A stretch of DNA of 64,000 nt from Verrucomicrobiota bacterium (GCA_023269545.1 JAHFTB010000005.1:59166-123165); one strand, 5' to 3'; positions 15,690 through 24,746 are shown, counted from the stretch's first letter. The notes: generated from the letters alone by a model not told the origin. Numbers and translations are program-made.

Positions 15690-17171
15690 ATGATGAATTC
15701 TTCGATGCTCCGATATTTTGTTTTAAATTACCGGCAGACCCAGTATTTGGAATCTGTTTTAGAGGAAGCGAAAAATTTTGATCCGAAGCTCGTATCATTT
15801 GAATTACATGATGATGGTTCTCCAAAGCAGATTCAGGATGAAGTCGCCGAAATAGTCTCCCGTTACCCTGGCGTTCAGGCGGTGTTTCATGGAAGCAATT
15901 GCGGGGTGATTAAAATGTTGGAAACATGTTTAAGAGCGTCGCATAGCAATTATACCTATATCGGTGGCGGAGATGATGCACCTTGTCCGTCGGCCATTCA
16001 AAATACATTACTATGTTGCCAGAGTGGAGAAGGTACTCCTGTGATGGTTTCGGATTTTTACATAGTTCATGCTGAGAAAAGAGCCAGTGTTTATGTGGAA
16101 GCGATTCTCCCGACGCAGTGGATGACTGGTGATAAAGTTCCTCCGAAGGAATTAAAGAAGTCATTAAAACAAAAAGGCGAAGCGGCATATATTGCCACAC
16201 ATGCCTGTCTTGCTCCGACAAAAGCCTTACTTTCTGCAGGAGGATTTTCGGAGAGGATGAGATGGCATTGCGACTGGTTTTCCTTCCATGTTGCTGCGTT
16301 GCGGAACGGAATACAGTATTTCCCCACTCCACTTGCTTGCTGGCGGCAGAGTCCCGCAGGATACAGTCACTCGTCGAGATCGGGATCCAAGCAACAAAGA
16401 GATGTTCTTCGAGAGATCTTATCTACATTGAAGAAACCCGAATATAGCGATGTGCGAGAAACAATTCTGTGTCCGAATATGACACCTATGATGGATGATA
16501 TCGCCCGCCAAACCCTTCTGGCCATTCTTTCCAAGTCGAAATATTGGGGGTTTCTCCGGTGGGGGCACTTCCGAAATGCTTTACAGGAAATAGCTGCCTC
16601 CTGGATTTCCCAAGCACGATGGGGCGGGAAAATACTTGAATGGTTAGATGAGAGTATTCTTGCACGGCCGCTGCAGTTTTTGAGACAGCCTCTGATTCGG
16701 GTATTGTTAAGATTGGGAGGAGCTCGAGTGGGGCGCAAAGTGTATTTTGGAAGAAAAATAAAAATTCGCGACCCGCGTGGGCTGAATGTGGGAGATCATG
16801 TCACAATAGGTGATGGAGTGAGCATTTGTGCCGGGCATCCTTTGCATATTGGTTCTGGTGTCGGAATCGGTGATAATGTCCGTCTGGAATCAGTAAATTT
16901 CAGCAAAGAATCGGCAGTACGTTTTTTACGAAAAAAATCCGTCACTATCGGAGAAGATGTCATTATTGGCGAGGATTGTACGATTGGTCCGGGTGCTCAT
17001 ATTCCATCCTGCGAGCGAGTTTCTCCTCGTATGTGTGTGGAAAACGTGGAAAGCACGCCTCTCTTTTTTTTAGATGATACCGACCAAATTCGACTGGATC
17101 ACAAAGTATTAAGGGAATGGTATGGGTTAGATCCAAAGGGGGCATTTAGCGGTGCTATGCGGAGGCGCTAA
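15690..17171 (+). CDS. Glycosyltransferase fused to a hexapeptide-repeat acyltransferase-like domain
   Basis: The 493-residue protein has a GT-A-like N-terminal half (residues about 8-230): YFVLNYRQTQYL, FELHDDGSP, HGSNCGVIKMLE and YIGGGDDAP, the last being a DxD-like metal site. After a helical linker (240-330) the C-terminal half is a left-handed beta-helix of hexapeptide repeats (VTIGDGVSICAGHPLHIGSG, VTIGEDVIIGEDCTIGPGAH), typical of O-acetyltransferases. The fusion would both transfer a sugar and acetylate, or position, the glycan. No catalytic His of the acetyltransferases can be assigned with certainty. It is followed 24 bases later by a second glycosyltransferase, and both probably build the glycan that uses the heptose made by the neighbouring operon. 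Confidence 0.75.
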   Translation: MMNSSMLRYFVLNYRQTQYLESVLEEAKNFDPKLVSFELHDDGSPKQIQDEVAEIVSRYPGVQAVFHGSNCGVIKMLETCLRASHSNYTYIGGGDDAPCPSAIQNTLLCCQSGEGTPVMVSDFYIVHAEKRASVYVEAILPTQWMTGDKVPPKELKKSLKQKGEAAYIATHACLAPTKALLSAGGFSERMRWHCDWFSFHVAALRNGIQYFPTPLACWRQSPAGYSHSSRSGSKQQRDVLREILSTLKKPEYSDVRETILCPNMTPMMDDIARQTLLAILSKSKYWGFLRWGHFRNALQEIAASWISQARWGGKILEWLDESILARPLQFLRQPLIRVLLRLGGARVGRKVYFGRKIKIRDPRGLNVGDHVTIGDGVSICAGHPLHIGSGVGIGDNVRLESVNFSKESAVRFLRKKSVTIGEDVIIGEDCTIGPGAHIPSCERVSPRMCVENVESTPLFFLDDTDQIRLDHKVLREWYGLDPKGAFSGAMRRR

Positions 17172-17195
17172 AATAAAGTCATCTGAGGATTGATA

Positions 17196-18656
17196 ATGAA
17201 GGTGGTCCATATTTGCACACAGATCGAGCAGGGGGGCGCAGCTCGAGCCACCCTGAATTTGCATCTTGGGTTGCGTGGCTTAGGAATAGAGAGCACGGTG
17301 CTTTCTCTTTCGGAGTTCAATACGCTTCCCTATTGTGAGAACTATCCGTGTCTGGAATCTCGTAAAGATCTTCTTAAGGAAGTTTCTCGAATTTTAGCTT
17401 GGAAGAACCGTACCAAGAGATCTAACACCCATTTTTCGATAGATTTATTCGGTTGCAACATTTCCACCCATCCTTTAGTTTATGAAGCGGATGTTCTCAA
17501 CCTTCATTGGACATCTGAATTTCTTTCGAGTGTTTCTATCACGGAGCTAGCAGCTTTGCATAAACCGCTGCTTTGGACGCTACATGATATGCGACCATTA
17601 ACCGGCGGTTGCCATTTTTCGGCGGGATGTAATCGCTTTGAGGAGGCTTGTGGCCAATGCCCTCAATTGAGCGAAGAACCTCTGGATTTTACAGCCCGAA
17701 GTTTGAGTGCGATGTCTTCTGCTGTAGCCGTGACGAAACCCGTATTTATTGCTCCCAGCCAATGGATGCTTCAAAATATTCAAAAGAGCCGAGTCTCGAG
17801 GGAATCGGCCAGCTGTTGCATTCCTTATGGTGTGGATTCCAATATTTTCAAACCATTGCTAAAAGAGGACTGTCGATCTGGGCTCAATCTGGATAAGGAT
17901 GCCTGGTATATTCTATTTGCGACGCACGGCTTTCAGGAATTGCGCAAAGGAGTTGCTCATGCGCTTGCGATATTAGATGTGATCGCGCGGAATACCGTCA
18001 CCGCAAAGGAGGTGGCAACTGGAAAGATGCGAATTTTATGCTGCGGTGCGGATGCAAATCACTTTACTCCTGTGGGGTGGCAAGTGGAACGGCTTGGATA
18101 TGTTTCAGCAGACAAGATGCCGTTGTTCTATAATAGCGCGGATGTTTTACTTTTCACTTCTCTGGAGGACAACCTTCCGAATGTTATCCTGGAAGCGATG
18201 GCCTGTGGCACTCCTGTAGTGGCTCCTCGTATTGGTGGGGTACCTGATCTTTTGAGCGGTGAAGTACTTTCATGTTGCCTTTTTAACGAAGGCAATGCGG
18301 AAGGAGCAGGGGCAATGATGATTGCTTTATTTCAAAATAATAGTCTTCATAAAGAGCTGAGTTCCCAATCCATCGAGAAAATAAGACAGGATTATTCCAT
18401 AGAGAAACAAGCATCCGCATATTTGAAACTTTATACGGAACTTATCATCCAATCTCAACCAGAAGCTACGTTATTGCCGATGTTGTCCTGTCGGGAAGGG
18501 TCTGGTGAGGCGCTATTCTTCGCTCTGGATAAAATAAAAGCTAACCGAAAGAATCCGAAAAGTTGGAATCACAAATTTTGGACTCTTTTGAACAAAGAGA
18601 GTAAATGCATTGTTATTTTATTGATTATAATTTATTTGCGTAATATCCTTATTTAA
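17196..18656 (+). CDS. Family 4 glycosyltransferase
   Basis: The 486-residue protein is a GT-B fold transferase. The N-terminus MKVVHICTQIEQGGAARATL is the acceptor-side nucleotide-fold start, LLWTLHDMRPLTGGCHFSAG with the following Cys residues is typical of a GT4 subgroup that acts on surface polysaccharides, and the C-terminal EDNLPNVILEAMACGTPVVA is the E(x7)E donor-binding motif. A short hydrophobic stretch (CIVILLIIIYLRNILI) closes the protein and may anchor it to the membrane, which is unusual. The ATG at 17196 has GAGG eight bases before it and is preferred over the in-frame TTG six bases upstream. Confidence 0.85.
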   Translation: MKVVHICTQIEQGGAARATLNLHLGLRGLGIESTVLSLSEFNTLPYCENYPCLESRKDLLKEVSRILAWKNRTKRSNTHFSIDLFGCNISTHPLVYEADVLNLHWTSEFLSSVSITELAALHKPLLWTLHDMRPLTGGCHFSAGCNRFEEACGQCPQLSEEPLDFTARSLSAMSSAVAVTKPVFIAPSQWMLQNIQKSRVSRESASCCIPYGVDSNIFKPLLKEDCRSGLNLDKDAWYILFATHGFQELRKGVAHALAILDVIARNTVTAKEVATGKMRILCCGADANHFTPVGWQVERLGYVSADKMPLFYNSADVLLFTSLEDNLPNVILEAMACGTPVVAPRIGGVPDLLSGEVLSCCLFNEGNAEGAGAMMIALFQNNSLHKELSSQSIEKIRQDYSIEKQASAYLKLYTELIIQSQPEATLLPMLSCREGSGEALFFALDKIKANRKNPKSWNHKFWTLLNKESKCIVILLIIIYLRNILI

Positions 18657-18665
18657 ATAGATTTC

Positions 18666-18905
18666 ATGCAAAAAATTACATTAAATACAATTATCAGGGC
18701 TCATTCGGAATCTCAAAATTGGAGAAATGCGAAGCCTGACAATGGATTTAAAAAATCAGAAGATTTAGACGAAGTATCTGCTTTATGGGAAAAGAATGAA
18801 CGTCTGAAAAAACGAATACAGTATACGAAGTATTGTAATTTGATTACCCCATATAATGTCACAAGGTGTATGAACCTGTACCGTGGAGGCTACGGTTATA
18901 TTTAA
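18666..18905 (+). CDS. Small basic hypothetical protein
   Basis: A 79-residue frame beginning ten bases after the glycosyltransferase stop. It is not recognised; the sequence is polar and basic (NERLKKRIQYTKYCN) with no membrane segment. No clear ribosome site is visible. It could be the last gene of the glycosyltransferase transcript or a chance frame. Confidence 0.3.
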   Translation: MQKITLNTIIRAHSESQNWRNAKPDNGFKKSEDLDEVSALWEKNERLKKRIQYTKYCNLITPYNVTRCMNLYRGGYGYI

Positions 18906-19041
18906 AGTGCTTCGCTATACTTCTCAACAGTCCCATATTTTGGCCTCATTTGAGGCACATTCGATCTTTTTTTGAAAATCTCCGGAGAAGAATATCCTGA
19001 TGGAAGGGGCGGAAGTTGAATTTTTTGATTCCGGTTGCTAT

Positions 19042-19209
19042 TATAGCGCAGCCCGTATAAAATGAGTTCGGATTTGCCGTTATTTTTGGCCCCAGCTTTG
19101 TGACAAAATAGAGTCCGTATCTTCAGATACGGGCGTCTCTATTTTTGTGCCTTCTTGGAATCAAAAATTCCAGGAAAATCAATGCTCATTTTATACTGGT
19201 TTCGCTATA
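19042..19209. repeat. Inverted-repeat element A, copy 2 (best preserved)
   Basis: A 168-base element bounded by TATAGCGCAGCCCGTATAAA and TTTATACTGGTTTCGCTATA, giving terminal inverted repeats of about 24 bases. The interior contains a second small inverted repeat (GTATCTTCAGATAC). It ends 13 bases before the dnaJ-like start codon, so it forms that gene's leader and could affect its expression. Confidence 0.75.
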
Positions 19210-19222
19210 TTCCGTTTCACAT

Positions 19223-20149
19223 ATGCCTGTTCAATTTCGCGATTATTACGAAACCCTCGGTGTTTCTCGCTCTTCAACGCCTGAAGAAATCAAGAGCGCT
19301 TTTCGTAAACTAGCAAGAAAGCACCACCCGGATATTGCCAAAGATAAGAAGACCGCCGAGGAAAAATTTAAGGAAATCAACGAAGCATACGAAGTTCTTA
19401 GCGATCCTGAAAAACGGAAAAAATACGACGAGTATGGGCAAGGATGGCAACAGACAGGGGGGCAGCCTCCGCCTGAGTGGCAGCAATTTCGGGGTCCGGG
19501 AACAGGGGAATTTCAGTTTGGAGGTACGGGATTTAGCGACTTTTTTGAACACCTCTTTGGAAATAGGCGAGGCGGAGGATTTTCTGCATTTGGAAATCAA
19601 GGATTTACAGAAATGCCTGAGAGGGGCCAAGACGTACAGGCGGATATTCTTGTCACCCTAGAAGAGGCACTCAACGGCTCTGTCCGGAAAATTTCCTTCC
19701 GAAAAGGCAAATCGGATCAACAAGAAACGTTTACTGTTAAAATTCCAAAAGGAGTCCGAGAGGGACAATTGATTCGCCTAGCTGGCCAAGGAGGAATGGG
19801 GGCAGGCGGTGGTCAGGCCGGTGACTTATTTCTTCGTGTGCGTCTCCAGCAACATCCCGATTTTCATGTGGAAGGCGGAGATGTCTATCATGACTTGGAA
19901 CTCCCTGTTTACCAGGCTGTGTTGGGCTGTGAAATTCCTGTGCCCACTCTGGAGGGTATGGCTAAACTCCGCATTCCCACAGGCACTCAAAACGGAAAAA
20001 AGTTTCGTCTCCCCGCCCGAGGCCTCCCTCTCAAAGGAGGAGGCAGAGGAGGTCTTTATGTGGTGGTGGAAGTCAAGTTGCCAGAACAGATCTCCTCGGA
20101 GGAGCTTGCTCTTTGGAAGCAAATCGCTCAGCTCCATGAGAAGGGATAA
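19223..20149 (+). CDS. DnaJ/CbpA-type co-chaperone
   Basis: The 308-residue protein begins with a J domain (residues 5-72: DYYETLGVSRSSTPEEIKSA, the HPD motif in KHHPDIAKDK, and YEVLSDPEKRKKYDEYG), continues with a Gly/Phe-rich linker (FGGTGFSDFFEHLFGNRRGG), and ends with the DnaJ C-terminal substrate-binding domains (VKIPKGVREGQLIRLAGQGG). The zinc-finger region of true DnaJ is absent, which fits CbpA. It would stimulate DnaK ATPase in the cytoplasm. The ATG at 19223 starts right before the J domain; the frame extends upstream into the repeat element, which is not coding. No operon partner is adjacent. Confidence 0.9.
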   Translation: MPVQFRDYYETLGVSRSSTPEEIKSAFRKLARKHHPDIAKDKKTAEEKFKEINEAYEVLSDPEKRKKYDEYGQGWQQTGGQPPPEWQQFRGPGTGEFQFGGTGFSDFFEHLFGNRRGGGFSAFGNQGFTEMPERGQDVQADILVTLEEALNGSVRKISFRKGKSDQQETFTVKIPKGVREGQLIRLAGQGGMGAGGGQAGDLFLRVRLQQHPDFHVEGGDVYHDLELPVYQAVLGCEIPVPTLEGMAKLRIPTGTQNGKKFRLPARGLPLKGGGRGGLYVVVEVKLPEQISSEELALWKQIAQLHEKG

Positions 20150-20164
20150 GTGCTCCGTCTGAAA

Positions 20165-20243
20165 TATAGCGAAACCGTATCTACTCAGCCCATGCAGATC
20201 ATGCAAAATATGCTATAGCGGAATTCCTTTAAAATAAGAATGG
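20165..20243. repeat. Decayed ends of element A
   Basis: TATAGCGAAACCGTAT at 20165 and TATAGCGGAATTCCTTTAAA at 20214 resemble element A termini, both in the same orientation. They look like degraded fragments rather than a complete copy. Confidence 0.35.
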
Positions 20244-20387
20244 GTGCCTGTCTCACTCGTTATGATAAGAATTAGTTTCGATGAAATATCCAGGCTCCTC
20301 TACAAAAGGAGTGGGTGAGGATGGGGAGCTATGCGCTACCCATCCTTGAGCCATCATGGGTTTTGGGTTGCTTGTTTCGTGAAGTGT

Positions 20388-20489
20388 CTATGCGACCTTT
20401 TGAGGAGTTTTACTGGGCGCTTCTTTAGGTGGTGAGTCCAGCAGAATTTCAATTTCTGAGAGTTTAGTGTCCTCGTAAGTTGGAAGTTT
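20388..20489 (-). other. Coding-like extension after an in-frame TGA
   Basis: In the same frame as the gene to the right, 33 codons follow its TGA before a TAG at 20388. They read KLPTYEDTKLSEIEILLDSP then PKEAPSKTPQKVA, a hydrophilic composition like the upstream protein. This suggests the TGA at 20490-20492 is a recent nonsense mutation, or is read through. The remaining bases of the gap to dnaJ show no gene. Confidence 0.45.
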
Positions 20490-21044
20490 TCAGCTGAATA
20501 AATTTTTCACAGTTTTATTCAATTTGTCTAATCCTCTGGTAATAGGATCCTTCCGTGCTTCTTTTTTATCGAAATCTGCCTTCTTATTCAGGTCGGCTGC
20601 CTCATTTCTCAGGCTGTCCACTAATTGCAGTTTTTCGAAATCTGTTATAGGGTTGTCTTTATTATCTGGCACCGCTTGGTTCTCTTCTTTCTTATCGATG
20701 TTTGTTACAGAGTCATTAATGGTACTATTACTGGAGTTGCTTTCCAAATGAGTTGCATACTCGCTCAAGATGCCTGCCATCTTTTCGTGAACCCTTGCAG
20801 TAATAAGGTTATTTTTTCCCGACAGCAAAGCGTTCTCCTCCTGTTTAGACAGATCCATTGTGTACTCCCATATAATATCACCGGTGTTTTTTTCCGGACT
20901 CAGATTATGAATTATTCTTCTCGGAGATGTAGCATGACCTATATGGCAATTCATATTATTTATACCAGAAGCCCTACCAATATGAGATAAGAAACGCGTT
21001 GCCAAATCGTTTACTGTATGTGATATTTTACTCAAGTAAGGCAT
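20490..21044 (-). CDS. Hypothetical protein downstream of the type III secretion operon
   Basis: The 184-residue product is not recognised. It is hydrophilic, with a Ser/Asn-rich middle (HLESNSSNSTINDSVTN) and a Lys/Asp-rich helical C-terminus (LRNEAADLNKKADFDKKEAR). It has no signal peptide or membrane segment. It lies 146 bases after sctV on the same strand, so it may be the last gene of that operon or separately transcribed. In Yersinia lcrR follows lcrD, but I see no resemblance to LcrR. Its position and composition would suit a secreted effector or regulator; this is inference. An in-frame TGA is followed by 33 more coding-like codons, so the gene may be slightly truncated. Confidence 0.5.
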   Translation of the reverse strand: MPYLSKISHTVNDLATRFLSHIGRASGINNMNCHIGHATSPRRIIHNLSPEKNTGDIIWEYTMDLSKQEENALLSGKNNLITARVHEKMAGILSEYATHLESNSSNSTINDSVTNIDKKEENQAVPDNKDNPITDFEKLQLVDSLRNEAADLNKKADFDKKEARKDPITRGLDKLNKTVKNLFS

Positions 21045-21190
21045 AGAATAAATTTGTTAAAAATTGCTTTTCCTTCATTCAAGTTTCGGTTTGGCATATA
21101 AAATTTTCCAATAGAAAATTAGGGTAAAAAAAACCTAATACATTTAGGTATCAAATGCCCATTACAAAAAAGCAACTGTAAGGATATCCC

Positions 21191-23281
21191 CTAAGCTCCT
21201 CCGATGCTGCCGAGTGGCTGGACTTGAATTTCTTCGGTCAATTCTTGGTGGGAAAGTACAGGTATTTCGGGCATGTCAATTTCCAAGAGTTTGCGGGTGT
21301 AGCGTCGAATATCCATGGAAGTGAGGATGATTGGCGGTTTGTCGAGGTGAATGGAATCGCCCATGGTGCGCTTTATTTCATTTACAATATTCCGCGCTAT
21401 TGCGGGGTCCAGAGCAAGAAAACTGCCGCTCGAGGTTTGCCGAATGGATTTTCGAATGGTTTCCTCTGTTTTAGGCTCAATGAGATAAGCAGCGAGGATA
21501 TTTTGTCCCCCGCTGAAACGGTAGCTAATATAGCGACGTAAAGCAATTCGAACATATTCTACTAATAGGACAGGATCTTTTTCCTTGCTGCCCCACTCGA
21601 CCAAGGCTTGGAATATGGCGTTTAGATTTCGAATGGAAATTCCTTCTTGTACAAGTCGTTGCAAGACTTCAGCGATCTTTTGGGCGGCTACCACGCGTTG
21701 TACTTCGCGTACGACTTCTCCAAACTCTTTTTCCATCTTAGTCAAAAGACTCCGAGTTTCTTGTAATCCTATGAATTCCCGTGCGTATTTTCGCAGTACG
21801 AGTGAAATATGGTAACTCAGTAATTTGGATGGCTGCATACATGCGATTCCTAATTGTTGCAACCGAGGAAGAGAAGTTTTCGGCGCCCAGTTCGCAGGAC
21901 GTCGGTCTACAGGGTCCACCACAGGCGTACTGGTAATACCCAAGGCTTGCAACTGTTCGCTGTCTTCATGGACGTACAAACTATTCGGCTGTAAAATGCC
22001 TTCGCTGATGGGTACTTCTTGCAGAAGTAATTGATACGTTCCGTTGGTAAGGGATTTATTAAAACGAATATGTATTCCGGGGAATGGTACTCCTAAGTCC
22101 GTATATAACGCTTTGCGTACTTCAATCAGTTCCGCATTCAACTCAGTTGAAGGGATTTGTTGTTGAATACTTTGATCGATATCTACTAATACGCCCACGG
22201 TGAGAGTGAAGTCATCTCCATCCGCACCGGTACCACCAGTGGCGGGAGCACCGCCAGCTCCTCCTCCAGCTCCTCCTCGTGCGGCTTGCGGCTTGCCGAT
22301 ATTGCGATGTAAAACAATGCCTAGTCCGGTGACGGCAAGCGAAAGTGTAAAGAACTGAAATTTTGGAAAACCTGGGACGAGCGCAAAACCGGATAATACC
22401 ACGCCTCCGATGATAAGAGCCTTTGGTATGGCAAATACTTGCTTAAAAATATCAGTACCCAGTCCAGCCCGCTCCTCGGAGGTCACACGGGTTGTAATCA
22501 TGCCGGCAGTAATCGAGATGAGAAGCGCTGGGATCTGGGAGACGAGTCCGTCACCAATGGTAAGTACTGAATAGGTGGTTACGGCCTTACCGAATTCCAT
22601 GTTTTTTTGCGCTACTCCGATACAGATGCCGGCAGTAATATTGATGGCACAAATGATCAGAGAAGCGATCGCATCTCCTTTGACAAATTTCATGGCGCCA
22701 TCCATGGCTCCGAAGAGCTGACTTTCCTTTTCCAGAACGTTACGTCTTCTTTGAGCTTCCCGAATATCGATTACGTTTGCCCGCATGTCGGCGTCGATAC
22801 TCATTTGTTTTCCTGGCATAGCATCCAAGGTAAATCTAGCTGCCACTTCAGCAACACGTTCCGCTCCTTTAGTGATTACGATGAATTGAATAATCAGGAG
22901 GATGAGGAACAAAACTGCCCCAACGACGAAATTTCCGCCAACGACAAAGTTTCCGAATGTAAAAATAATTTCACCTGCAGACGCATTCATAAGGATCATG
23001 CGTGTGGAGGTAATATTAATTGCCAGTCGAAATAAGGTGGTGATAAGAAGAATGCTCGGGAATGTGGAGAAAGCGAGAGCTCCTGACATATAGATTGCCA
23101 TCATCAGGAGAATCATGGAGATCATCAGATTCACAGCGATCAGAGTATCCAGCAGCCATGAGGGTACTGGAACTACGAGCAGGGAAATCACGCAAACGAT
23201 GATCGCCGCGATATAAATATCACTATAATTGTGACGGCCACTGGAAGTGAACGACTTTACATTTGCTAAAAGATGTTTCAT
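21191..23281 (-). CDS. sctV: Type III secretion export apparatus protein SctV (LcrD/YscV family)
   Basis: The 696-residue inner-membrane protein belongs to the FHIPEP family. Residues about 22-320 hold the membrane helices with the conserved FPSILLITTLFRLAINITST and cytoplasmic loop AARFTLDAMPGKQMSIDADM; residues about 360-696 form the cytoplasmic domain that makes the nonameric export ring (GVPFPGIHIRFN). The family includes flagellar FlhA and virulence SctV; the neighbours (sctX, sctY, sycN, tyeA, sctW) identify it as SctV. The insertion rich in Gly/Ala at about 340-355 is a flexible linker. The start ATG at 23281 is seven bases after the sctY stop. Other core genes of the machine (ATPase, needle, secretin) are not in this window. 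Confidence 0.93.
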   Translation of the reverse strand: MKHLLANVKSFTSSGRHNYSDIYIAAIIVCVISLLVVPVPSWLLDTLIAVNLMISMILLMMAIYMSGALAFSTFPSILLITTLFRLAINITSTRMILMNASAGEIIFTFGNFVVGGNFVVGAVLFLILLIIQFIVITKGAERVAEVAARFTLDAMPGKQMSIDADMRANVIDIREAQRRRNVLEKESQLFGAMDGAMKFVKGDAIASLIICAINITAGICIGVAQKNMEFGKAVTTYSVLTIGDGLVSQIPALLISITAGMITTRVTSEERAGLGTDIFKQVFAIPKALIIGGVVLSGFALVPGFPKFQFFTLSLAVTGLGIVLHRNIGKPQAARGGAGGGAGGAPATGGTGADGDDFTLTVGVLVDIDQSIQQQIPSTELNAELIEVRKALYTDLGVPFPGIHIRFNKSLTNGTYQLLLQEVPISEGILQPNSLYVHEDSEQLQALGITSTPVVDPVDRRPANWAPKTSLPRLQQLGIACMQPSKLLSYHISLVLRKYAREFIGLQETRSLLTKMEKEFGEVVREVQRVVAAQKIAEVLQRLVQEGISIRNLNAIFQALVEWGSKEKDPVLLVEYVRIALRRYISYRFSGGQNILAAYLIEPKTEETIRKSIRQTSSGSFLALDPAIARNIVNEIKRTMGDSIHLDKPPIILTSMDIRRYTRKLLEIDMPEIPVLSHQELTEEIQVQPLGSIGGA

Positions 23282-23288
23282 AAGGGAG

Positions 23289-23630
23289 TCACATATCCCG
23301 TCGTTCTAAAATGAATTGGGCGCTACTGACCTCCGCTTCCAAGGAGCGCCCTAATTTATGGAATACAAAACATCGGATCAGATGTGCGACAGCTCGATCA
23401 AAAGGAGATGCGGCTAATTCCAATGAGAGTGAAGCAAATCTTAGAGCTTCCTCGGTAGCGCCATTCATGAGTAAAGCTGTTGCATAGCTGCGGTGAAGAC
23501 GTGCGGATTTCGGACAGAGATCAGTCAAAAATTTCAAATAAATACATGCACGTTGAGCTTGGCCATATCTTAAGTAAAGATACGCCAACAAATCGAGAGT
23601 TGCAATTGCATCTGTGCTGAGAGGTTTCAC
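23289..23630 (-). CDS. sctY: Type III secretion chaperone SctY (YscY-like)
   Basis: This 113-residue protein is made of tetratricopeptide-like helices. LAYLYLRYGQAQRACIYLKF resembles YscY (recalled as GWLQLQCGHAERACILLDAL), and the length matches YscY (114). In Yersinia, YscY binds YscX and the pair acts with YscV in the export gate. Here the gene lies between the sctX and sctV homologues exactly as in the Yersinia operon, which supports the assignment more than the modest sequence similarity alone. Confidence 0.8.
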   Translation of the reverse strand: MKPLSTDAIATLDLLAYLYLRYGQAQRACIYLKFLTDLCPKSARLHRSYATALLMNGATEEALRFASLSLELAASPFDRAVAHLIRCFVFHKLGRSLEAEVSSAQFILERRDM

Positions 23631-23634
23631 TCTT

Positions 23635-23991
23635 TTAAGGCCCCAGTTGTTTCTGCCGTTCTCCCATGAGAGTCTCTTGTCTGTCGCAATCTTCCCGTAT
23701 AAATAGGAAGAGCTCCGTTTCTTTTATTTCCTCTTCTTCAGATAAGAGTTCTAACAGGTGCCTCAGGCGGTCTTTCAACAGACCTCCTTGCGCCATGGTT
23801 TCCGGAGAAAGTGAGTTCATTAAAAAATGTTTGAGTCGATAGGTGAGGAAATTGTTTGCCAGAGCGAGGGTGAGTGCCTCTTTACTTCCAGCGGGAGATC
23901 TCTCCGGAAGAAGGTTTTGGGCTGCTACTGGCTCCTTAAGGGAAATGCTTTCGATGCCAATGGAAGGATCGAAATGGCCTGGAATTTTCAT
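23635..23991 (-). CDS. sctX: Type III secretion protein SctX (YscX-like)
   Basis: The 118-residue protein resembles YscX (122 residues): its N-terminal SIGIESISLKEPVAAQNLLP lines up with the YscX segment around IGIEKLSAISLEEL and LPDR, and a C-terminal helical half (LLKDRLRHLLELLSEEEEIK) follows. YscX is an early secreted protein that needs YscY and is found only in some type III systems. The gene is four bases from sctY and 31 bases from the sycN homologue. Assignment rests on weak similarity plus exact gene order. Confidence 0.75.
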   Translation of the reverse strand: MKIPGHFDPSIGIESISLKEPVAAQNLLPERSPAGSKEALTLALANNFLTYRLKHFLMNSLSPETMAQGGLLKDRLRHLLELLSEEEEIKETELFLFIREDCDRQETLMGERQKQLGP

Positions 23992-24022
23992 CGATTAGCT
24001 TCCTTTCCGTAAGTGATTGAAT

Positions 24023-24385
24023 TTATGTGCATACTTTCCCAAGTTCTTTGGTGAGCAACTCCAGTGCTTGATAAAGCTGATTGGATGTGGCTTCACGTTC
24101 GGAGAAAATGATACCCAGACCGACGCGATCCGGTTTTTGCAACCAAGGACGCATAGGTGGTTGGGAAGAGAAATTGCGGTAGTGGGTGGCGGTAAATAAA
24201 TTTAAGAGGGATTCTTTACTGAAAAAGGGAACCGATTTTGTCAAACGCATGAGGAGCCGTTCTTCTTCATGTAGGAGATCGAGATCGCCTAGGTTTTCCA
24301 TATTCAAACGGAAGAATTTGCCTGGTGGGACATATAGGTTTTGCATCCCTAAGAGCTTGCCAAAATCTTTTATTATTTGTTCCAT
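24023..24385 (-). CDS. sycN: Type III secretion chaperone SycN-like
   Basis: The 120-residue protein looks like a class I type III chaperone. MEQIIKDFGKLLGMQ and the C-terminal part around LYQALELLTKELGKV resemble SycN of Yersinia (123 residues), which works with YscB to deliver the gatekeeper YopN. It lies between the tyeA-like and sctX-like genes, as in Yersinia. Its client here would be the split SctW gatekeeper. No yscB-like partner is visible in the window. Confidence 0.75.
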   Translation of the reverse strand: MEQIIKDFGKLLGMQNLYVPPGKFFRLNMENLGDLDLLHEEERLLMRLTKSVPFFSKESLLNLFTATHYRNFSSQPPMRPWLQKPDRVGLGIIFSEREATSNQLYQALELLTKELGKVCT

Positions 24386-24434
24386 TGTTACAAATGAGGT
24401 GAGGTCAATTTCTGTGCAAAGAATTCAGAGGGGG

Positions 24435-24743
24435 TTATTCTTCTGAGAGGATAGCGTTATCGAGGGCATCTTGGATCGCGTAGAGTAATTCTTCCCTTCT
24501 TTCGGGGAGTTTAAAGAGCTTAAGAGGAAATTCGTAAACCTGCTGATAAAGTTGGGTGAAAAAATAAATGCGGGCTTGAGGATGGGGCGGTATTCGCAGA
24601 CGGTTCGCAAGTTGTTGAAATGCTTCTGCGTTAGGCGCTTCTGAATTCAACATTTTGAGGATTTCTTGAATGAGAATATCCGCCTGGGCGAGAAAGCTTC
24701 CTTCCGGAATGTTGAAGGTTTCTTCGGGTATCAGATCAGTCAT
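24435..24743 (-). CDS. tyeA: TyeA-like gatekeeper component
   Basis: The 102-residue helical protein has a C-terminal part (VYEFPLKLFKLPERREELLY followed by AIQDALDNAI) like the TyeA domain that in other bacteria is either a separate protein or the C-terminus of the SctW gatekeeper. TyeA binds YopN and helps hold back effector secretion until host contact. It starts three bases after the stop of the gene encoding a middle gatekeeper domain. Length fits Yersinia TyeA (92 residues). Confidence 0.75.
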   Translation of the reverse strand: MTDLIPEETFNIPEGSFLAQADILIQEILKMLNSEAPNAEAFQQLANRLRIPPHPQARIYFFTQLYQQVYEFPLKLFKLPERREELLYAIQDALDNAILSEE

Positions 24744-24746
24744 ATA

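Noticed and set aside
20388..21044. TGA recoded as an amino acid
   Set aside because: Many genes here, including rmuC, sctX-neighbouring genes and argC, end in TGA at the expected family length, so the standard code applies.
21191..23281. Flagellar FlhA
   Set aside because: The adjacent sctX, sctY, sycN, tyeA and sctW homologues and the absence of flagellar genes favour a virulence-type type III system.
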